Of a stretch of DNA of 64,000 nt, positions 26,967 through 35,932 are shown one piece after another. The stretch's first letter is position 1, and each line of letters starts with the position of its first letter. Both the position numbers and the translations under genes were made by a program. The stretch is from Pseudomonas sp. 7SR1 (GTDB lineage Bacteria > Pseudomonadota > Gammaproteobacteria > Pseudomonadales > Pseudomonadaceae), in NCBI RefSeq assembly GCF_900156465.1, contig NZ_LT707064.1, forward strand, positions 3,256,501-3,320,500, in the 5' to 3' direction. A model generated the notes under the pieces. That model searched no databases. It had not been told where the DNA came from and saw nothing but the letters and a program-made list of their open reading frames with translations.

Positions 26967-27161
26967 ATGACTCTGCACACAATCAGAACTTCGATCGGCA
27001 AGTTCGCCAGAGATGAAGACGGCTTGACCATCGTCGAGTACGCAGTGGCGGGAGGCTTGATCACGGTCGCGGTGGCCGCGGCGTTCGTCCTGTTGGGTGG
27101 CGCCGTGGATACCAAGATCCGTGCCCTGTGCCAGGCCGTCAATGGCAACGTTGCCTGCTAA
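26967..27161 (+). CDS. flp: Flp type IVb pilin, copy 2
   Basis: 64 residues. Its mature part differs from copy 1 at only two positions (Leu to Ala within the hydrophobic helix, Asn to Asp later), whereas the leaders differ more (RTSIGKFAR versus KASVVKFAK). Same cleavage site after Gly19 and same Cys pair. It has its own Shine-Dalgarno (GAGG, 8-nt spacing) after a 142-bp spacer with no evident promoter. Confidence 0.94.
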   Translation: MTLHTIRTSIGKFARDEDGLTIVEYAVAGGLITVAVAAAFVLLGGAVDTKIRALCQAVNGNVAC

Positions 27162-27187
27162 CGATCACTGCAACCGGGAGACGCGTC

Positions 27188-27718
27188 ATGTCCATGGAAT
27201 TGCTGGTATCGACAGTACTGCTGGTGGGACTGCTGGGTGTGGCGGTGGTGAGCGATCTGCTTCGCCACCGCATTCCCAACACGCTGGTCCTGCTGGGGCT
27301 CGCCCTGGGAGTGGCCGGTCAGGTCTATGCAGCTGGCATCGCCGGGCTGGGTGACAGCCTGTTGGGCATGCTGATTTGCTTCGGGCTGTTCCTGCCCATG
27401 TATGCGGTGGGCGGCATGGCGGCGGGAGACGTCAAGTTGATGGCCATGGTGGGCAGTTTCCTGCCGTTCCATTATGCGTTGTGGGCGGCGCTGTTCAGCC
27501 TGATCGCAGGCGGGGTGTGCGGTTTCCTGATTGTCCTGGCCCGCGGTCAACTGCTCCAGACCCTTGGCCGCTACTGGCTGATCCTCAGAGCCCAGGCTTA
27601 CCTGGCGCCCACGACGGATGAAGTGGCCGGCAAACCTTTTCCTTATTCGATTGCCATCCTGATCGGCACCTTGAACAGCGTCTATTGGCAGCTGGTTGCC
27701 GACGGCTGGGGAGTCTAG
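27188..27718 (+). CDS. tadV: Prepilin peptidase, TadV/CpaA type (A24 family)
   Basis: 176 residues, about five to six membrane helices. It processes Flp and TadE-like prepilins at the Gly site on the cytoplasmic face. The two catalytic aspartates are visible: one in VVSDLLRHRIPN (residues about 20-32), the other in GGMAAGDVKLM. The second motif reads AAGD rather than the usual GxGD, a conservative change. There is no N-terminal methylase domain, as is normal for the TadV class. It begins 27 bp after flp2 and ends 2 bp before the AAA+ gene. Confidence 0.92.
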   Translation: MSMELLVSTVLLVGLLGVAVVSDLLRHRIPNTLVLLGLALGVAGQVYAAGIAGLGDSLLGMLICFGLFLPMYAVGGMAAGDVKLMAMVGSFLPFHYALWAALFSLIAGGVCGFLIVLARGQLLQTLGRYWLILRAQAYLAPTTDEVAGKPFPYSIAILIGTLNSVYWQLVADGWGV

Positions 27719-27720
27719 TC

Positions 27721-29049
27721 ATGCACGTCATCAACGATAGTGATGCCTACCCCAGCGAACGGGAGGCGGTACAGCGCCTGGCACCCCAGCCCTGCACCAT
27801 TCGCGACACCGGCCTGTCCGACAGCTTCCTGGGCGAACTGGTGTGCAAGCATCTGCATGATGCCGGCGTGCTGGACATGCCGCGGCTGGTGGAGCGCCTG
27901 GCGCTGACCGGCGCGGTACTGGAGGAAGTCCTCGCGTTCCTGCGCAAGGACGGGCGTGTCGAAGTGCTTGGCCAGATCGGCCAGGCGAGTGTCCAGGGGC
28001 TGCGCTATGGCCTGACCGAGCGCGGTCGCAGCTCGGCCCGTGACGCCTTGTCCCGCAGTGGCTACATCGGTGCGGCCCCGTTCCCGGTGAGCACTTACCG
28101 GTCGCTGATCAAGATCCAGACCATTCACCATGGCCGAATCACCGCCAACGACATGCAACGGGCCCTGTCCGGGATCGTGTTGACCCAAAGCATGCTCGAC
28201 CAGTTGGGTGTAGCGCTGAACTCCGGTCGGGCCATCATGATCTACGGCCCTGCGGGCACCGGCAAGACGTATGTCAGTAGCCGCCTGATCCGTCTGTTCG
28301 CCGAGGCCATCTGGGTTCCCCACGCCATTGTCATCAACGAGTCGGTGATCGAAATCTACGACCCGCAGGTCCACCAGCGCCTGGACGACAACAGCCAATC
28401 GAACAACCTGATGCTTAACGAGGGCATCGACCGCCGTTTGCTGTGCTGCAAGCGCCCCATCGTGATCACTGGCGGCGAGTTGAGCATGGAGCAACTGGAT
28501 GTGCGCTACGACCCGTTCACCCGCCAATACCAGGCCGCGTTGCAGCTCAAGGCCAGTAACGGCCTGTTCATCATCGACGACATGGGCCGCCAGCGCATGG
28601 CGCCGGCCGAGCTGCTCAACCGCTGGATCGTGCCCATGGAAGAGAAGCGCGACTTCATCAACCTGGGCGGCGGTCGTCACTGTGAGCTGCCGTTCGACCT
28701 GATCCTGGTGTTTTCCACCAACCTCAACCCCCTGGAACTGGCCGACGAGGCCTTCCTGCGGCGCATTGGCTACAAGGTGCAATTCGGCTACCTCAAGCCT
28801 GAGGAATACGAGCGCATCTGGCGCCAGGAATGCGAACGCCTGGGCATTCCCTACGACCCGTTGCTGGTGCGCTACGTGCTGCAGCGGCTCTATGCGGGCG
28901 AAGGCATGCCCCTGGTGCCTTGCCATCCACGTGATCTGTTGAACATGGCGCTGGACCGCCAGCGTTACCTGGGCGGCTCCGGGCCGCTGGCGCCCCAGGA
29001 GCTGGAATGGGCGTGGCACAACTATTTCGTTCAGCTCGACTTCCTTTGA
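27721..29049 (+). CDS. AAA+ ATPase with winged-helix-like N-terminus, embedded in Tad locus
   Basis: 442 residues. Residues about 30-115 look like helical DNA-binding or protein-binding winged helix material (LVERLALTGAVLEEVLAFLRKDGRVEVL, then YGLTERG). An AAA+ core follows: Walker A GPAGTGKT at 176-183, Walker B LFIIDD at 282-287, sensor 1 LVFSTNLNP, and an arginine-rich FLRRIGYKVQF that may hold the finger, then a helical lid (CHPRDLLNMALDRQRYL). It is not one of the standard Tad ATPases; TadA and TadZ are encoded separately below. It starts 2 bp after tadV and lies 15 bp before rcpC, so it is an integral operon member. Its role is unknown: assembly remodelling, regulation or post-translational control of pilins are all open. 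Confidence 0.85.
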   Translation: MHVINDSDAYPSEREAVQRLAPQPCTIRDTGLSDSFLGELVCKHLHDAGVLDMPRLVERLALTGAVLEEVLAFLRKDGRVEVLGQIGQASVQGLRYGLTERGRSSARDALSRSGYIGAAPFPVSTYRSLIKIQTIHHGRITANDMQRALSGIVLTQSMLDQLGVALNSGRAIMIYGPAGTGKTYVSSRLIRLFAEAIWVPHAIVINESVIEIYDPQVHQRLDDNSQSNNLMLNEGIDRRLLCCKRPIVITGGELSMEQLDVRYDPFTRQYQAALQLKASNGLFIIDDMGRQRMAPAELLNRWIVPMEEKRDFINLGGGRHCELPFDLILVFSTNLNPLELADEAFLRRIGYKVQFGYLKPEEYERIWRQECERLGIPYDPLLVRYVLQRLYAGEGMPLVPCHPRDLLNMALDRQRYLGGSGPLAPQELEWAWHNYFVQLDFL

Positions 29050-29064
29050 TTCGGAGATACCGAC

Positions 29065-29883
29065 ATGAGCTCTCGTACGCTTTCGCTGATAGGCGTTTCC
29101 CTGGTAATGGGCCTCGGTGCCGCATGGATGGCCGACTCCTGGCTGAGCGCACGACTCAATGCCACGCCTGACGATCACCTTCGAAGCGTGGTGGTCGCCA
29201 CGGTGGAGATCCCGTTCGGGCAGATGGTCGAGGCCCAGCAGGTCACGACCGTGCGCATGCCCATGGACACGATTCCGGAAGACGCTTTCGATTCCAGCGA
29301 AAAGGCCGTGGGCAAGATCGCCACGTTCGACATCCTGCGCGGTGACATCGTGCGGGGGGCGCGCCTGAGCGAGCATCTGGGAGGCAGCACCCTGGCCTCG
29401 CTGATCGCCCCGGACAAGCGCGCCATTTCGGTACGGGTGGACGATGTGGTCGGCGTGGGCGGCTTCCTGTTGCCGGGTAACCGGGTCGATGTGCTGGCGA
29501 CCAAGACCACCAGTGCCGGCAGCAACAACGCGGTGTCCCGGACCATCCTGGAAAACCTGCGGGTGCTGGCGGTCGACCAGACGGCGGGCACCGACAAGAC
29601 CCAGCCAGTGGTAGTGCGGGCCGTGACGCTGGAGATGACCGCCGCGGAGGCGGAGGCCCTGGTTACCGCACAGACCGAAGGCAAGTTGCAACTGGCCCTG
29701 CGAAATCCGCTGAACCTGGAGAAAAAAGCCGCGGCCGTCGCGCCACCCGCTCCCGCGCCGGTCATAGCGGTGGCGGCTGCCCCGGTACCAAGGCCCGTGG
29801 TGCAACGCCGCGCCAAGGCGCCGGACGGCGGGGCGGTCACGGTGATCCGAGGGGTTGAAAGCAGCGTGATCAACGTCCGCTGA
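29065..29883 (+). CDS. rcpC: Flp pilus assembly protein RcpC/CpaB
   Basis: 272 residues. An N-terminal membrane anchor (residues about 6-24) is followed by a SAF domain (VVVATVEIPFGQMVEAQQV, residues about 42-105) and the RcpC/CpaB domain (ISVRVDDVVGVGGFLLPGNRVDVLATK). The C-terminal part is Ala/Pro-rich. RcpC is a periplasmic partner of the RcpA secretin. Typical of Tad loci. Confidence 0.92.
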   Translation: MSSRTLSLIGVSLVMGLGAAWMADSWLSARLNATPDDHLRSVVVATVEIPFGQMVEAQQVTTVRMPMDTIPEDAFDSSEKAVGKIATFDILRGDIVRGARLSEHLGGSTLASLIAPDKRAISVRVDDVVGVGGFLLPGNRVDVLATKTTSAGSNNAVSRTILENLRVLAVDQTAGTDKTQPVVVRAVTLEMTAAEAEALVTAQTEGKLQLALRNPLNLEKKAAAVAPPAPAPVIAVAAAPVPRPVVQRRAKAPDGGAVTVIRGVESSVINVR

Positions 29884-29951
29884 TTCGCGCGGACGAAACG
29901 GCCTGGCTCCCAGGCGATGACGATCCTCAAGCAGTCAGCGAGGGCGTGATG

Positions 29952-31268
29952 ATGAGTTCCAATATTCGGCAGCGCCAGGGAGGGGCAGTGAGTGTACTGA
30001 TGGTGATCGCCTTGGTGGCGATCTCCATGATGGCGGCATTGGCCCTGGATGGCGGTCACATGCTGCTCAACAAGACCCGCCTGCAGAATGCCGTGGATGC
30101 CGCGGCGCTGAGCGGCGCCAAGACCCTCAGCCAGGTCGTGGGCGGCCTGAACATGGCCAGCACGACGCGTGCCGCAGCCCTCGATACCCTGACGAAAAAT
30201 GCCGATGCCTTGGGTAACGCCGAACTGGCGAGCGCAGTGGCCGGTAACCCGGGGGCATTCGCCGTGGTGGAGTTGGCCAGCAGTGTCTATGGCCCTTTCT
30301 CTTACCCGGGGCCGACGGATGCCAAGTATGTACGGGTGTCGGTGTCCAGTTATCAATTGAACGGGTTCTTCTGGAGTTTCGTCCAGACCATGGGCAGCGC
30401 CGGTCTCGGCGGCAAGGCCGTGGCGGCGATCGCTACCGCGGGCCCCAGCCCGACTTCGCCCTGTGACCTGGCACCGCTGATGGTCTGCGGCGATCCCAAC
30501 CAGTACGACCCCTCCGCCGGCAATTTCTGGGGTTACCACTTCGGTGACCTGGAGGTGCTGAAGACGGCGGCGGGCAATACGTCGCCCATCGGTCCCGGCA
30601 ACTTCCAATTGCTGGATTTCGGCTCCGGCGGCAGTGCGGTCCGGGAAGACCTGGCCGGTGGAGGCTCGGTCTGCCGCAGCGTGGGCGACAACGTCCAGAC
30701 CGCTCCCGGCAACAAGGCCGGTCCCACCTCCCAGGGCTTGAATACACGCTTCGGCATCTACAACGGCCCCGTCAGTTCGTCCGACTATCCGCCGGACCTG
30801 GTGACCTCGTCGAGCAATCCGGCGATGACCTATGACGATGCGCTTGCCCAGGCGAAATACAAGAACCAACCCGTGACCGCGAGCAACGGCGATCTCACGG
30901 CGGGTGGCGAGGCGATCCAGGACTATAACGACTGGCGAACCCAGGTCGCCGCCTGTGTGGCCGGCAGCGGCAGTGGCTGTGAAAGCAACGGGGTGTTCGA
31001 GCGCCGGATGCTGAAGATCGTGATCGGCAACTGCACCGGCAAGCAGGGCGGCTCCACCTCGATTCCGGTCCTGGGCTTTGGCTGCTACTTCGTCGTGCAA
31101 CCGGTGGACGGCGGCGGCTCGGACTCCCTGGTCTTCGGCCAGTTCGTGCAGGAGTGCGAAGGGGACGGGGTACCGGGCCCTACGCCATCCACCGATGTCG
31201 GCCCGCAGATCATCCAGCTCTACAAGACCTATCTCAACGGCAGCGGCACTCCGAGCACCGACTCGTAG
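29952..31268 (+). CDS. tadG: TadG-like pilus assembly protein
   Basis: 438 residues. The N-terminal Tad/TadG-type segment (GGAVSVLMVIALVAISMMAALALDGGHMLLNKTRLQ) has a single membrane helix followed by the DAAALSGAK element. A large periplasmic domain rich in Gly/Ser and cysteine (CDLAPLMVCGDPNQYD and later Cys pairs) follows. It lacks the Glu+5 of processed pseudopilins. The ATG at 29952 gives 7-nt spacing from GAGGG; GTG/ATG codons just upstream are also possible. Confidence 0.85.
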   Translation: MSSNIRQRQGGAVSVLMVIALVAISMMAALALDGGHMLLNKTRLQNAVDAAALSGAKTLSQVVGGLNMASTTRAAALDTLTKNADALGNAELASAVAGNPGAFAVVELASSVYGPFSYPGPTDAKYVRVSVSSYQLNGFFWSFVQTMGSAGLGGKAVAAIATAGPSPTSPCDLAPLMVCGDPNQYDPSAGNFWGYHFGDLEVLKTAAGNTSPIGPGNFQLLDFGSGGSAVREDLAGGGSVCRSVGDNVQTAPGNKAGPTSQGLNTRFGIYNGPVSSSDYPPDLVTSSSNPAMTYDDALAQAKYKNQPVTASNGDLTAGGEAIQDYNDWRTQVAACVAGSGSGCESNGVFERRMLKIVIGNCTGKQGGSTSIPVLGFGCYFVVQPVDGGGSDSLVFGQFVQECEGDGVPGPTPSTDVGPQIIQLYKTYLNGSGTPSTDS

Positions 31269-31276
31269 GAGGCTTC

Positions 31277-31756
31277 ATGAGACTTGCCCCGTTCGATCCA
31301 CCCCAGGCCCAGCGAGGCGTGGCGCTGGTGGAGTTCACCCTGGTGCTGCCGCTGTTGCTGCTGTTGCTGCTGGCCTTCGGCGAATTCGGCCGCATGCTCT
31401 TGCAGTACAACGTGCTGCTGCAGGCCAGCCGCGAAGCCGATCGTTTCGTCGCCAGCCAGGCCTGGAACGCCACCCTGGGAGGGGTCGCCCTGACCAGTAC
31501 ATTGCAGACCCAGACCAAGAACGTCGCGGTGTACGGCGTGCCCAACGCGGTCGGCAGCCCTGTGGTGTCGGGTTTGACGACGGCCCATGTGGAAGTCGCC
31601 GTCGTGGGCAGCGATCACGTGCGCGTCACCATTACCTACCCCTTCTGCCCGGTGATTGGCGCAGGCAACTGCAGCGGATCGATTCCGGCGTTCTTTGGCA
31701 ACGCCATGCCGCTGGGCATACCGCTGGTCGCGACAACGGTCATGAGGGTGCTGTGA
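31277..31756 (+). CDS. tadE: TadE-like pseudopilin 1
   Basis: 159 residues. QRG-VALVEFTLVLPLLLLLLLAF has the prepilin-like Gly cleavage site with Glu+5 and Phe+6, so it should be processed by the prepilin peptidase. A globular periplasmic domain follows with one Cys pair (CPVIGAGNC). AGGAGG precedes the ATG. Its stop overlaps the start of the second TadE-like gene (TGATG). Confidence 0.88.
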   Translation: MRLAPFDPPQAQRGVALVEFTLVLPLLLLLLLAFGEFGRMLLQYNVLLQASREADRFVASQAWNATLGGVALTSTLQTQTKNVAVYGVPNAVGSPVVSGLTTAHVEVAVVGSDHVRVTITYPFCPVIGAGNCSGSIPAFFGNAMPLGIPLVATTVMRVL

Positions 31757-32262
31757 TGAACAGGCAGATAAACATGAAGCACATGCGCGGCACGTACATC
31801 GTGGAGTTTTCCTTCGTTGGCCTGCTGGTGTTCATCCTGCTGTTCGGCGTGGTGGAAATGGGCCGGCTGTACTTCGTCGCCCATGCACTGGACGAAGCCG
31901 CACGCCGGGGCGCGCGCCTGGCGGCGGTGTGCAACATCAGCGATCCGGTGGTGCTGCGCCGGGCCATCTTCAATGCCGCGACCGATGCCGGGACCAGCCA
32001 ACTGATCAGCAGCCTGGCCACCTCGAACCTGGCGCTGACCTATCTGGACGCCAATGGCGCGGTGGTGGCGAACCCCGCCGACACGGTCAGTGCCAGTGGC
32101 TTCCGGGCCATCCGCTATGTCCGCCTGAGCGTGCAGAACTACGTTTTCAATCTGTTCATTCCCGGCTTGGGCGTGCCCATTACGTTGCCCCCGTTCCGGG
32201 CAACCTTGCCACGCGAAAGCCTTGGGCGTCATTCCGATTCCGGGGAGATCACACCATGCTGA
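31756..32262 (+). CDS. TadE/TadF-like pseudopilin 2
   Basis: 168 residues. MRG-TYIVEFSFVGLLVFILLF again has a Gly site and Glu+5/Phe+6, followed by the conserved ALDEAARRGARLAA helix. This is the second minor pseudopilin of the locus, possibly the TadF equivalent. It overlaps its upstream neighbour by 1 bp and tadZ by 7 bp. Confidence 0.87.
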   Translation: MNRQINMKHMRGTYIVEFSFVGLLVFILLFGVVEMGRLYFVAHALDEAARRGARLAAVCNISDPVVLRRAIFNAATDAGTSQLISSLATSNLALTYLDANGAVVANPADTVSASGFRAIRYVRLSVQNYVFNLFIPGLGVPITLPPFRATLPRESLGRHSDSGEITPC

Positions 32263-33476
32263 ATACCAGGGAAACTCCGCTCTCGTCCGCCACCGGCAAA
32301 GCCGGGCTGCGGCTGCTGATCAGCAGTCGCGACGCCACATCCTTGCGCGACCTGCAATGCGTCTGCCAGCGTATGCCGAGCCTGGAGGTGAGCACGCGCC
32401 TGGTGAGCAACGGCCATGTCGATCCCCTTTATGGGCTGGACCGCATGCCCGACCTGCTGCTGTTGCGGGTCAGCCATCTGTGGCGCGAGGAATTGGCCGC
32501 ACTGTTGCAACGTCCGGCCCATGAGCGCCCGCCGATGCTGGTGTGTGGCTTGCTCGGCGACCAGGAAGGCATGCGCCTGGCGATGCAGGCCGGTGCACGG
32601 GATGTGTTGCCCGAGCCGTTCGCCGAGACGGAACTGGTGGCAGCCTTGAATCGGTTGGTGGCGGAGGTACGCCTGGGCAATGGCGCCGAGGGCAAGCTGG
32701 TGGCCGTTATCAGTGCCAAGGGCGGCTCCGGCGGGACCCTGGTGGCCTGCAATCTGGCCCAACAGCTCAGCATGCGGGCCGGCAACACACTGCTGCTGGA
32801 CATGGACCTGCAATTCGGCAGCGTGACCCACTACCTCGATGTGGCCCAGTCCCACAGTCATCTGGAGGTGCTGCAGCAGGTCGATGACCTGGACGGTATG
32901 GCGTTGCGCGGCTTCTGCAGCCATTTCAGCCCGACCCTTCATGTCCTGGGTGGCCGGGCCGGCGAATTGTGCCTGCCCCAGGATGCCCAGCCCGAACAGC
33001 TCGATGCCTTGTTGCAACTGGCCCGTACCAGCTACGACTGGGTGGTGGTGGACCTGCCGCGGCAGATCGACCACCTCACCGGCGCGGTGCTGGAACAGGT
33101 GGACCGGGTCTACGTGGTGGTGCAGCAGAGCGTCAGTCACCTGCGCGACGCCTGCGCCCTGGTGCGGATCCTGCGCGAAGACCTGGGCATGCGCGGGGAC
33201 CAGTTGCAGATCGTGGTCAACCGCTACGACAAAGCCGCCGCCATCAGCCTCAAGGATATCGGCGAGGCCTTGCGCTGCGCGAACCTGTCCAGATTACCCA
33301 ATGACTTCAACCTGGTCAGCCAGAGTCAGAACACTGGCGTGCCGTTGGGGCTGCATGCGCCGAGGGCGGCTATCACCGTGGCCCTGCGCGATTTGACCGA
33401 AGACCTGGTCGGTCACCAGATGGCGGCAGACAAAGGCCTGCTCAAACGTGCCTTCAACCGTTTTTTCGGGGGATGA
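32256..33476 (+). CDS. tadZ: Tad polar-localisation ATPase TadZ/CpaE
   Basis: 406 residues. An N-terminal receiver-like domain of about 130 residues (LRLLISSRDATSLRDL, AGARDVLPEPFAETELVAAL) lacks a clear phospho-acceptor context. The C-terminal MinD/ParA-type domain has an atypical Walker A, SAKGGSGGT at residues 153-161, in which the P-loop lysine before Thr is glycine, as is common in TadZ, plus LLLDMDLQFGSVT and WVVVDLPRQ. TadZ places the Tad machine at the pole. It overlaps the preceding gene by 7 bp. Confidence 0.93.
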   Translation: MLNTRETPLSSATGKAGLRLLISSRDATSLRDLQCVCQRMPSLEVSTRLVSNGHVDPLYGLDRMPDLLLLRVSHLWREELAALLQRPAHERPPMLVCGLLGDQEGMRLAMQAGARDVLPEPFAETELVAALNRLVAEVRLGNGAEGKLVAVISAKGGSGGTLVACNLAQQLSMRAGNTLLLDMDLQFGSVTHYLDVAQSHSHLEVLQQVDDLDGMALRGFCSHFSPTLHVLGGRAGELCLPQDAQPEQLDALLQLARTSYDWVVVDLPRQIDHLTGAVLEQVDRVYVVVQQSVSHLRDACALVRILREDLGMRGDQLQIVVNRYDKAAAISLKDIGEALRCANLSRLPNDFNLVSQSQNTGVPLGLHAPRAAITVALRDLTEDLVGHQMAADKGLLKRAFNRFFGG

Positions 33477-33479
33477 CCC

Positions 33480-34922
33480 ATGATCAGCGATTTCCGCAAC
33501 CGCTTGCGCAAACAATCCGCCAAGCCCGGTGCCTCGATGGCGGCCCAGAACGGCGACAGCCTGCCGGACCCGACCGATGAACTGATGGCCTGGGAACAGG
33601 CTGTCCCGGATGTCATCTATGAAACCCGCAGCCAGGTCTCCCCGGTGGAAGCCGAATGGCGGGAACGGATCTACCAGCAGTTGCTCAAGGTCATGGACCT
33701 GTCCTTGCTCGACGCCCTGGAGCAGGCCGAGGCGACGCGGCAGATCCGTGATATCTGCCAGCGCCTGCTGGACGAGCATTCGGCGCCGGTGAGTTCCGCC
33801 GGTCGCCAGTTGATCATCAAGCAGATCACCGACGAGGTGCTTGGCCTGGGGCCGCTGGAACCCTTGCTGGCCGACCATAGCGTGTCCGACATCCTGGTCA
33901 ATGGGCATGCCTCGGTCTATGTCGAGCGCTTCGGCAAGTTGCAACGCACTGACGTTCGCTTCCGTGACGACCAGCACCTGCTCAATATCATCGACCGCAT
34001 CGTCTCCGGCCTGGGACGGCGTATCGACGAGTCGTCGCCCCTGGTGGACGCCCGGCTCAAGGACGGCTCGCGGGTCAACGCGATCATCCCGCCCCTGGCC
34101 ATCGACGGTCCGAGCATGTCGATCCGGCGCTTTGCCGTGGACCTTCTCAACACCGACAGCCTGATCCAGGTGGGCAGCATGACCCCGGCCATTGCCCTGT
34201 TGCTCAAGGCCATCGTGCGCGGACGCCTGAATGTGCTGATTTCCGGCGGGACCGGCAGCGGCAAGACCACCATGCTCAACGTGCTGTCCAGCTTCATCCC
34301 GCATAACGAACGCATTGTCACCATCGAGGACTCGGCCGAACTGCAGCTGCAGCAGCCCCACGTGGTCCGTCTGGAAACCCGGCCTTCGAACATCGAGGGA
34401 CGCGGCGAGGTGAGCCAGCGCGAACTGGTACGCAACAGCCTGCGGATGCGCCCGGACCGCATCGTCATCGGCGAAGTGCGCGGCGCCGAGGCGCTGGACA
34501 TGCTGACGGCCATGAACACCGGCCACGATGGCTCCCTGACCACGATCCACGCCAACACCGCCCGCGATGCCCTGGGACGAATCGAGAACATGGTATCGAT
34601 GACTGGCGCGACTTTTCCTATCAAGGCGATGCGTCAACAAATTGCCTCGGCCATCGATGTGGTGATCCAGCTGGAGCGTCAAGAAGACGGCAAGCGCCGC
34701 GTGGTGAGCATGCAGGAGATCAACGGCATGGAAGGAGAGATCATCACCATGACCGAAATCTTCTCTTTCGTGCGCCAGGGTATCGGCGAAAACGGCGAGG
34801 TGCTCGGGGAGTATCGACCCAGCGGCATGATCCCGGCCTTTCGCGACGTGCTGGCCAAGCGCGGCATCGAGTTGCCATTGACCATGTTCCGCCCTGAATG
34901 GATGGAGGCCCGTTCGTCATGA
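33480..34922 (+). CDS. tadA: Tad pilus secretion ATPase TadA/CpaF
   Basis: 480 residues, hexameric VirB11/GspE-type motor for pilus extension and retraction. Walker A GGTGSGKT at 256-263; Asp box and Walker B region [14 protein letters not shown] and [12 protein letters not shown]; His box [15 protein letters not shown]. The N-terminal domain has the CpaF-type [15 protein letters not shown]. The stop overlaps the tadB ATG (ATGA). Confidence 0.96.
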   Translation: MISDFRNRLRKQSAKPGASMAAQNGDSLPDPTDELMAWEQAVPDVIYETRSQVSPVEAEWRERIYQQLLKVMDLSLLDALEQAEATRQIRDICQRLLDEHSAPVSSAGRQLIIKQITDEVLGLGPLEPLLADHSVSDILVNGHASVYVERFGKLQRTDVRFRDDQHLLNIIDRIVSGLGRRIDESSPLVDARLKDGSRVNAIIPPLAIDGPSMSIRRFAVDLLNTDSLIQVGSMTPAIALLLKAIVRGRLNVLISGGTGSGKTTMLNVLSSFIPHNERIVTIEDSAELQLQQPHVVRLETRPSNIEGRGEVSQRELVRNSLRMRPDRIVIGEVRGAEALDMLTAMNTGHDGSLTTIHANTARDALGRIENMVSMTGATFPIKAMRQQIASAIDVVIQLERQEDGKRRVVSMQEINGMEGEIITMTEIFSFVRQGIGENGEVLGEYRPSGMIPAFRDVLAKRGIELPLTMFRPEWMEARSS

Positions 34923-35905
34923 ACAATATCCCTGCTGAGTTCATTCTGATTTTCCTGGGCATGGTGTTCATCGCGGTCTTCCTCTTGTCCCAGGGCGTGG
35001 TGGTGCCGGTGTTCGGCGAGGCCGGCAAGATGCGCAAGCGCATTCGCGGACGCTTGCACGTATTGGAAAAAGCCAATCACCTGCCCAACATGCAGACGGT
35101 GTTGCGGCAGAAATACCTGACGCGCCTGTCCCCCCTGGAAGCCAGCCTGGAGCAGTTGCCATTGATGGCCAACCTGACCCAGTTGATCGAGCAGTCCGGT
35201 CACGAATATCGCGCCTACCGGGTGATGCTGCTGGGCCTGGCCCTGGGAATGGGAGGCGGGGCCGTGGTCCTGATGATTTCGCAGGTGTGGTGGATGGCCC
35301 TGCTGGCGTTGTCGGGATTGTTCTGGTTGCCGGTACTCAAGATCATGCGCGACCGCAGCAAGCGGTTCGCCACGTTCGAGGAAGGCCTGCCGGATGCACT
35401 GGACGCCATGTGCCGGGCGTTGCGCGCCGGTCATCCGTTCAACGAAACCCTGCGCCTGGTGGCCGATGAGCACAAGGGCCCGGTCGCCCAGGAGTTCGGC
35501 ATGACCTTTTCCGACATCAACTACGGTAACGACGTGCGCCGGGCCATGCTGGGCCTGCTGGAGCGCATGCCCAGCATGACCGTGATGATGCTGGTGACCT
35601 CGATCCTGATCCACCGCGAGACCGGCGGCAACCTGACCGAAGTGCTGGAACGCCTCAGCCGGCTGATCCGTGGGCGATTCCGGTTTCACCGCAAGATCCG
35701 GACCCTCTCGGCGGAAGGACGGATGTCGGCCTGGGTGCTGGTGGCGATCCCCTTCGTGCTGGCGATCGCCATCGTGCTCACCAGCCCCAGCTATATGCCG
35801 GTGCTGATCAACGACCCCATCGGCCACAAGCTGATCATCGGTGCGTTCTGCGCCATGTTGATCGGGATTTTCTGGATTCGAAAAATCATTCGGATCCAGG
35901 TTTAA
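34919..35905 (+). CDS. tadB: Tad inner-membrane platform protein TadB
   Basis: 328 residues. An N-terminal membrane helix, a pair of helices near residues 100-145, a GspF-type cytoplasmic domain ([43 protein letters not shown]) and C-terminal membrane helices. It forms the inner-membrane platform with TadC. It starts within the tadA stop. Confidence 0.95.
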   Translation: MNNIPAEFILIFLGMVFIAVFLLSQGVVVPVFGEAGKMRKRIRGRLHVLEKANHLPNMQTVLRQKYLTRLSPLEASLEQLPLMANLTQLIEQSGHEYRAYRVMLLGLALGMGGGAVVLMISQVWWMALLALSGLFWLPVLKIMRDRSKRFATFEEGLPDALDAMCRALRAGHPFNETLRLVADEHKGPVAQEFGMTFSDINYGNDVRRAMLGLLERMPSMTVMMLVTSILIHRETGGNLTEVLERLSRLIRGRFRFHRKIRTLSAEGRMSAWVLVAIPFVLAIAIVLTSPSYMPVLINDPIGHKLIIGAFCAMLIGIFWIRKIIRIQV

Positions 35906-35932
35906 GCGCCGTCCTGCCGCGAGGTATCAGTC

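Noticed and set aside
27715..31100. Long antisense frames opposite the Tad AAA+ ATPase, rcpC and tadG
   Set aside because: Biased His/Gln/Gly composition and no family motif; the plus-strand genes are overlapping, ribosome-site-equipped and family-recognised.
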